Positions 58,951 through 64,000 of a stretch of 64,000 nt of DNA are shown in pieces. Origin of the DNA: Luteimicrobium sp049844995 (GTDB taxonomy: Bacteria > Actinomycetota > Actinomycetes > Actinomycetales > Cellulomonadaceae). Under the pieces are notes generated by a model that saw only the letters and a list, made by a program, of their open reading frames with translations, made no database searches and was not told where the DNA came from. Numbering within the stretch: the stretch's first letter is position 1; each line of letters opens with the position of its first letter. The stretch covers positions 1-64,000 of the forward strand of contig NZ_JBNCMC010000005.1 in the NCBI RefSeq assembly GCF_049844995.1, given 5' to 3'. A program made the position numbers and the translations under genes.

Positions 58951-60985
58951 CCACGTCCCGGGGACGTTCGGAGTCGGCGCCGCCCAGCGCCTGGGCGAGC
59001 GTGCTCAGCATGGCCGCGAGCTCGGCGTGCTGCTCGGGGTCCCAGCCGTCGAGCAGCTCGGCGAGCGAGTCGCGACGCGCGGCGGCCAGCGCGTCGGCGG
59101 CGGCGAGCCCGCTCTCGGTCAGCACCGCCGTCCCGGGCGGGTCCTCGCGCGTGAAGCCGCGCGCGCCCAGCTCCGCGTAGGCCTCCTCCAGCCGGGGCGT
59201 GCGCGCCCTGCCGCGCGCCTCGACGTCGGCCCAGGTCGTCGGCCCGAAGTGGTGCAGCCTCAGCAGGGCCCAGGCCGCGAGCGGCCTGAGGTCGACGCCC
59301 GCACGGTCCGCGACCCGTCGATACAGGTCGTGCCGGGCCTCGCGGCTCCCGAGCACGCTGAGCGACCGCTGGATCTCCTCGAGCGACGTCCGCTCCGTGG
59401 GCGAGCCGCCCAGGCCCTCGCCCATGTCAGCGACCCCGACGGTCTTGCGCAGCGGCTGCTCCTTCACGAACCAGGCCAGCACGAACGCGATCAGCGCGAT
59501 CGGCGCCGCCCACTTGAAGACCGTCGAGATCGAGTCGGAGTAGGCCCCGATGATCTCTCCCGCGAGCGCCGGCGGGAGGTCGGCGACGGCCTTCGGGTCG
59601 CCCTGGACGACGGTCGGGTCGAAGCCGGCCGGCAGCTGCTGGCCGGCGAGCGCGTCGGTGATGTTGCGCGCGAGCTGGTTGGAGAAGATCGACCCGAAGA
59701 TCGCGACGCCGAACGAGCCGCCGATCGAACGGAAGAACGTCGCCCCCGCGGTCGCGACGCCCAGGTCCTCGTACGGCACCGCGTTCTGCACGATGAGCAC
59801 CAGCACCTGCATGACCAGCCCGAGGCCCAGGCCGAGGACGAGGAACGCGAGGCTCATCTCGAGGGTCGTGCTCGCGACGCCCAGCAGCGACAGCAGCCAC
59901 AGCCCGATCGCCGTGATGGCCGTGCCGAAGATCGGGTAGATCTTGTAGTGGCCGGTCTTGCTGATGATCTGGCCCGTGCCGATCGACGTCAGCAGCATCC
60001 CGAGCACCATGGGCAGCATCCGCACGCCCGACGTCGTCGCCGACACCCCGTGCACCACCTGGAGGAAGGTCGGGATGAAGGTCAGCGCGCCGAACATCGC
60101 GAACCCCACGATGAACCCGATGGCCGCGGTGACGTTGAAGACAGGCAGTCGGAACAGCTTGAGCGGCATGACGGGCTCCGCCGCCCGGCGCTCGACGGGG
60201 ACGAACAGCACCAGCAGGACGACGGCGATGCCCGCCAGCGCGAACGTCTGCCACGAGCCCCACGGGTAGCTCACTCCGCCGAGCGACGTCATGAGCACGA
60301 GCGATGTCGCGATCCCCGCCAGGACCAGCGTGCCCAGGTAGTCGATGACGTGGCGCTGGTGGGAGCGGCGCAGGTGCAGCACGGAGCTGATCACGAGGAG
60401 TGCGACGATCCCGATCGGCAGGTTGATGTAGAAGACCCAGCGCCACGACAGGTGGTCGACGAACAGGCCGCCGAGCAGCGGGCCGCCCACCGACGTCACG
60501 CCGAACACCGCGCCGAAGAAGCCCTGGTACCGGCCGCGCTCGCGGGGCGGCACGACGTCGCCGACGATCGCCTGCGTGAGCACCATCATGCCGCCGCCGC
60601 CGATGCCCTGGATCGCGCGGAACGCGATGAGCTCGGGCATGTTCTGCGCGAGGCCGCAGAGCGCCGAGCCGACCAGGAAGATCACGATGCAGGCCTGGAT
60701 CATGCCCTTGCGGCCGTACATGTCGCCGAGCTTGCCCCACAGCGGCGTCGACGCGGTGCTCGCCAGCAGGTAGGCCGTCACGACCCACGACAGGTGGTCG
60801 AGGCCGCCGAGGTCGCTGACGATCGTGGGGAGCGCCGTCGAGACGATGGTCTGGTCGAGCGCCGCAAGGAACATCGTGAGCATGAGGGCGCCGAAGACGA
60901 CCCACACGTTCGCGCTCACGTGCTCGGGCGCCCCCTCGGCAGCGGCGGGGGATCCGGCGGGTTCGGTCTGCGGCGTCGCGCTCAC
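58925..60985 (-). CDS. DHA2-family drug exporter fused to a winged-helix domain
   Basis: This 686-residue MFS protein has 14 predicted helices and DHA2 landmarks LDQTIVSTALPTIVSDLGGLDHLSWVVTAYLL (in part), GKLGDMYGRKG, and motif C in FFGAVFGVTSVGGPLLGG. After helix 14 (near residue 530) there is a cytoplasmic ~135-residue domain resembling a MarR-type winged helix (LRPLAAWALLRLHHFGPTTWADVEARGRA onward). It probably exports drugs by proton antiport. GTG 60985 is chosen; the extension to 61090 is out of context. Confidence 0.9.
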   Translation of the reverse strand: MSATPQTEPAGSPAAAEGAPEHVSANVWVVFGALMLTMFLAALDQTIVSTALPTIVSDLGGLDHLSWVVTAYLLASTASTPLWGKLGDMYGRKGMIQACIVIFLVGSALCGLAQNMPELIAFRAIQGIGGGGMMVLTQAIVGDVVPPRERGRYQGFFGAVFGVTSVGGPLLGGLFVDHLSWRWVFYINLPIGIVALLVISSVLHLRRSHQRHVIDYLGTLVLAGIATSLVLMTSLGGVSYPWGSWQTFALAGIAVVLLVLFVPVERRAAEPVMPLKLFRLPVFNVTAAIGFIVGFAMFGALTFIPTFLQVVHGVSATTSGVRMLPMVLGMLLTSIGTGQIISKTGHYKIYPIFGTAITAIGLWLLSLLGVASTTLEMSLAFLVLGLGLGLVMQVLVLIVQNAVPYEDLGVATAGATFFRSIGGSFGVAIFGSIFSNQLARNITDALAGQQLPAGFDPTVVQGDPKAVADLPPALAGEIIGAYSDSISTVFKWAAPIALIAFVLAWFVKEQPLRKTVGVADMGEGLGGSPTERTSLEEIQRSLSVLGSREARHDLYRRVADRAGVDLRPLAAWALLRLHHFGPTTWADVEARGRARTPRLEEAYAELGARGFTREDPPGTAVLTESGLAAADALAAARRDSLAELLDGWDPEQHAELAAMLSTLAQALGGADSERPRDVEKARAGDA

Positions 60986-61069
60986 GGTTCCACTGTGCTC
61001 CCGGCAACCGTCGGGCGCGCGTGGAAGCCCCACGACACCATCCCCGGGTGACGCGGGCAGAATGGGGCC

Positions 61070-62119
61070 ATGCGAGCTGCCGTCATCCACGGGCCCCGCG
61101 ACGTCCGCGTCGAAGAGCGCCCCGACCCGAAGATCCTCACGCCGGCCGACGCGGTGATCCGCGTCGTCGCCGCCTGCGTCTGCGGGTCCGACCTCTGGCC
61201 CTACCGCGGCGTCCGCGAGACGCGGTCACCCCACCCCATCGGCCACGAGCTCGTCGGCGTCGTCGAGGAGGTCGGGGCCGACGTCACCGTCGCCGCGCCC
61301 GGCGACTTCGTGATCGCGCCGTTCTCGCTCTCGGACGGCACCTGCCAGTCGTGCCGCGCCGGCTTCACGTCGGCGTGCGACCACGTCACCATGTTCGGCG
61401 GCCCCGACCGCGACGGGCACCCGGTCGACGGCGCGCAGGGCGAGTACGTGCGGATGCCCCTGGCCGACGGCTCGCTCGTCCGCGTGCCGGGGCCCGTCGA
61501 CGACGCGCTCGTCCCCGACCTCCTCACCCTCTCCGACGTCATGTCGACGGGGCACCACGCCGCCGTGAGCGCCGGCGTCGGGCCCGGCTCGACCGTCGTC
61601 GTCGTGGGCGACGGCGCGGTCGGGCTCAGCGGAGTCCTCGCGGCGTCCCGGCTGGGCGCCGAACGTGTCATCGCCGTCAGCCGGCACGCCGACCGCGCCG
61701 AGCTCGCGAGCGAGTTCGGGGCCACCGACGTCGTCGCGGAACGCGGCGACGAGGGGATCGCCGCGGTCCGCGACCTCCTGGGCGGCGACCTCGCCGACAG
61801 CGCCCTCGAGTGCGTCGGCACGAAGGAGTCCATGCGTCAGGCCCTCGGGTCCGTGCACGGCGGCGGGCGCGTCGGCTACGTCGGCGTCCCCGCCGGCGGC
61901 TCCGAGCTGCCCATCGGCTACCTGTTCTCCCGGAACCTCACCGTCGGCGGCGGCATGGCGCCCGCCCGCGCCTACATCCCCGAGCTGCTGCCGGACGTCC
62001 TGTCGCGCGCCATCGAGCCCGGGCGCGTGTTCGACCTCGAGCTGGGTCTGGAGGACGTCGCCGAGGCGTACGCGGCGATGGACGAGCGGCGGGCGATCAA
62101 GGTGCTGCTGCGTCCCTGA
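61070..62119 (+). CDS. Zinc-dependent alcohol dehydrogenase
   Basis: This 349-residue medium-chain dehydrogenase has catalytic zinc ligands Cys in VCGSDLWPYRG and His/Glu in GHELVGVV, and a structural-zinc lobe with only three cysteines (CQSCRAGFTSAC). The cofactor motif is VVVVGDGAVGLSGVLAA. The family oxidises primary or secondary alcohols with NAD(P). CAGAAT lies six bases before the ATG. The drug exporter is divergent from it. Confidence 0.93.
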   Translation: MRAAVIHGPRDVRVEERPDPKILTPADAVIRVVAACVCGSDLWPYRGVRETRSPHPIGHELVGVVEEVGADVTVAAPGDFVIAPFSLSDGTCQSCRAGFTSACDHVTMFGGPDRDGHPVDGAQGEYVRMPLADGSLVRVPGPVDDALVPDLLTLSDVMSTGHHAAVSAGVGPGSTVVVVGDGAVGLSGVLAASRLGAERVIAVSRHADRAELASEFGATDVVAERGDEGIAAVRDLLGGDLADSALECVGTKESMRQALGSVHGGGRVGYVGVPAGGSELPIGYLFSRNLTVGGGMAPARAYIPELLPDVLSRAIEPGRVFDLELGLEDVAEAYAAMDERRAIKVLLRP

Positions 62120-62137
62120 CCGAAGCCGGCTCGGTGG

Positions 62138-63511
62138 TCAGGCCAGGGTGTGGGCGATCCTGCGGGTGGTCCAGGCTGCCGCCAGGACGAGGAGCGAGGC
62201 GGCCAGGACGCAGGCCAGGAACTGGGCGACGACCGCCACGTTGGCCAGCGCCGTGACGCCGAGGACCGGGAGCATGAGCATGAGGGCGGCGATCGTCGCG
62301 ACGCCCACCGCGACGAGGAGGGGGACGAGGGTCTCGTCCAGGCGGGCCCGGTCGAGGGTGCGCTCGTCGGTGCCCGCGAGGCGCAGCGCGCGGTACTCGG
62401 AGCGCTGGTCGATCACGCGGCCCGCCTGAAGGACGCCCGTCGACACCGCGGCCAGGACTCCCGCGATCGCGAGGGTGAGGAAGCCGCCCGTCTTGAGGTC
62501 CGTCAGCAGCACGCGGTCGGCCGGCGCCTGGTCGGAGGGGTCGATCAGGGCGAAGATGCTGGTCAGGCCGGCGACGAACGTCGCGAGCGCGACCCCGCCC
62601 ACCGAGCGCCACGCCGTCTTCGGGGAGTCGACGATGCGTCGCCCGGCGAGCAGCGCGGGGACCCGTCGGGCGCGGCCCGCGGTCACCCGGCCGGCCAGCG
62701 ACATCACGAACGGCCCGATGACGTTGAGGGTCGCGAAGCCCCCGACGAGCACGGTCGTGAGCACGGCGATGACGATCGCCTCCGACGCCCACGACGTGTT
62801 CACGGCGACGACCATCGCGAGACCCGCGAAGAGGAACGGCAGCAGGCGCGTCCACCGCAGGCCGGGCGGCGTCACACGGGCGGCGACGCCGAGCGGCGTG
62901 ATCGCCACGCGACGCAGGCTGACGAGCGCCGAGACCAGCGCGACCAGCACCACCCCGGCCAGCGCGGCGAGGACCACCCACGGGCCCACCCACAGCTCAC
63001 CGAGGTCGAACGTGCGGCCCTGGAACCGGAGCTGCGCCACCAGGGGCAGCAGCGCGAGATAGGCGCCCACCCCGAACGCCGCGCCCACCAGCGCCTGCGC
63101 GCCGGCGTCCAGCGCTGCCAGGAGCGTCACCTGCCCGGTCGTCGCGCCCGCCAGCCGCAGGGACGCGAGGCGCGCGTCCCGGCGCGCCGCGGCGAGCCGC
63201 GCCGCCGCGCCGCCCAGCGTGGCCAGGGGCACCACCAGGAGCAGCGACGCGATCCCCGCGTAGAGCGGGTACTGGGTCGTGTACGAGGTGGTGTCGGCGT
63301 CGAGGCCCTCGGCGATGCCCGTCGACCCGCCCGCCCGCGCCACGAAGGCCATGAACCCGCCGACGACCACGAGCAGGATCGCCGTCGTCGTCGCGAACGC
63401 CACCACAGCGAGCGCCGTGGTCAGGCGGGCCGGTTCGCTGTCGCCCGCCGCTCCCCGCGCACGACGGCGTAGCAGCCACCACAGCGCGACCGTGGCCTTC
63501 AGGCGGGTCAC
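62138..63511 (-). CDS. FtsX-like ABC transporter permease
   Basis: This 457-residue membrane protein has eight to ten helices in two FtsX-type units, with cytoplasmic loops LAAARRDARLASLRLAGATTGQV and RVIDQRSEYRALRLAGTDERTL before the last helices. It is an exporter permease of the LolCE/MacB-like class. Its GTG overlaps the ATPase stop (GTGA), so the two form one transporter unit. Confidence 0.9.
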   Translation of the reverse strand: MTRLKATVALWWLLRRRARGAAGDSEPARLTTALAVVAFATTTAILLVVVGGFMAFVARAGGSTGIAEGLDADTTSYTTQYPLYAGIASLLLVVPLATLGGAAARLAAARRDARLASLRLAGATTGQVTLLAALDAGAQALVGAAFGVGAYLALLPLVAQLRFQGRTFDLGELWVGPWVVLAALAGVVLVALVSALVSLRRVAITPLGVAARVTPPGLRWTRLLPFLFAGLAMVVAVNTSWASEAIVIAVLTTVLVGGFATLNVIGPFVMSLAGRVTAGRARRVPALLAGRRIVDSPKTAWRSVGGVALATFVAGLTSIFALIDPSDQAPADRVLLTDLKTGGFLTLAIAGVLAAVSTGVLQAGRVIDQRSEYRALRLAGTDERTLDRARLDETLVPLLVAVGVATIAALMLMLPVLGVTALANVAVVAQFLACVLAASLLVLAAAWTTRRIAHTLA

Positions 63512-64000
63512 CGGTCGGCCTCGGTGGCGGCCGTCGTCGGGGCGACGAACTCGCGGACGACCTGCCCGTCGCGCATCGCGAGGGTCCGGCCGCAGTGCCG
63601 CGCGACGCCAGGGTCGTGCGTGACGATGACGAGCGCCGCCCCCGACGCGCGCACCGCCGACGTCAGCACCGCGAGGACCTCCGCCCCGGTCGCCTGGTCG
63701 AGGGCGCCGGTCGGCTCGTCCGCGAACACGACGCCCGGCGACCCCACGAGAGCGCGCGCGATCGCGACCCGCTGCGCCTGGCCGCCGGACAGCTCGCCCG
63801 GCCGGCGCTGCTCGAGACCGGCCAGCCCCAGGTGGGCGAGCCACCCGGCGGCGACGCGGGTCGCCTCGGCCCGGGGGACGCCGTCGAGCATGAGGGGGAT
63901 GGCCGCGTTCTCGACCGCGGGGAGCTCCGGGAGCAGCTGGCCCGACTGGAACACGAACCCGAAGTCCTGCCGGCGCAGGGCCGTGCGGCGCGCCTCCCCG
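63508..64000 (-). CDS. ABC transporter ATP-binding protein, 5' end outside window
   Basis: The C-terminal ~163 residues of an ABC ATPase are visible: Q-loop FQSGQLLPELPAVENAAIPL, signature LSGGQAQRVAIARAL, Walker B VVFADEPTGALD, and H-loop VTHDPGVARHC. The Walker A part lies beyond position 64000. It powers the FtsX-like permease encoded next. Confidence 0.92.
   Translation of the reverse strand, partial: GEARRTALRRQDFGFVFQSGQLLPELPAVENAAIPLMLDGVPRAEATRVAAGWLAHLGLAGLEQRRPGELSGGQAQRVAIARALVGSPGVVFADEPTGALDQATGAEVLAVLTSAVRASGAALVIVTHDPGVARHCGRTLAMRDGQVVREFVAPTTAATEADR

Overview
The window is a contiguous piece of a high-GC Gram-positive chromosome. Coding bias is strongly GC3. The gene content is typical of actinomycetes: a bacterial proteasome activator, a four-gene conservon, EF-G2, an actinobacterial SoxR, and F420-type LLM oxidoreductase. 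Many genes have a -10 box only 6-7 bases before the start codon, so they probably give leaderless mRNAs. The mix best suits a Cellulomonadaceae/Promicromonosporaceae-like member of the Micrococcales; this is inference from gene content, not a database match.

Layout. 0-3 kb: a possible insertion-sequence scar with a 3' fragment of a transporter gene, two tandem GNAT-like acetyltransferases, and a secreted phytase-like esterase. 3-7.1 kb: an accessory island of lower GC with a predicted secreted G1 glutamic peptidase (eqolisin) coupled to a lipoprotein, two more coupled genes (one secreted), and a duplicated gene end flanking the peptidase pair. 7.2-11.2 kb: a MarR/SDR pair around a large dyad, a Clp-N/HTH protein with a self-overlapping palindromic promoter, and an ECF42-type sigma factor with its YCII/DGPF partner. 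11.4-13.3 kb: a lower-GC three-gene defence operon, a type II Thoeris system (TIR ThsB plus membrane-anchored macro-domain ThsA) with a translationally coupled HIT-family hydrolase as third gene. 13.4-20.3 kb: animal-type haem peroxidase, TMEM175-like channel, phosphoglucomutase, SoxR with a divergent MFS pump, and a VapBC toxin-antitoxin pair.

20.3-38 kb is mostly chromosomal housekeeping and conserved actinobacterial genes: VanY-type peptidase, LLM oxidoreductase, a nucleotidyltransferase, an MBL hydrolase with divergent TetR, EF-G2, GNAT, DUF5926, a GT2 glycosyltransferase convergent with a large membrane protein, a diacylglycerol-kinase-family lipid kinase, serS and a HAD phosphatase. 38-42.6 kb is a sugar ABC importer operon with its LacI regulator and a matching operator; a 21-G run in a stem-loop separates binding-protein and permease genes. 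42.7-45.4 kb: EamA exporter, proteasome activator Bpa and a quinone oxidoreductase.

45.6-51.4 kb is a conservon (cvnA-cvnB-cvnC-cvnD) whose sensor kinase carries an unusual ~740-residue low-complexity tail with a tandem repeat. 51.6-64 kb holds two serine tRNA genes (UGA and GCU), an SDR, a gamma-glutamyltransferase-like protein, a degenerate uridine-kinase-like protein, a 1259-residue LGFP-repeat protein with a Cys-His-Asp peptidase-like core and no signal peptide, a DHA2 drug exporter fused to a winged helix, a zinc alcohol dehydrogenase, and an FtsX-type ABC exporter whose ATPase runs off the window end.

The most interesting unit is the Thoeris operon with its HIT hydrolase. The sequence supports the operon structure directly. 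A role for the HIT enzyme in clearing the immune nucleotide signal is a hypothesis.
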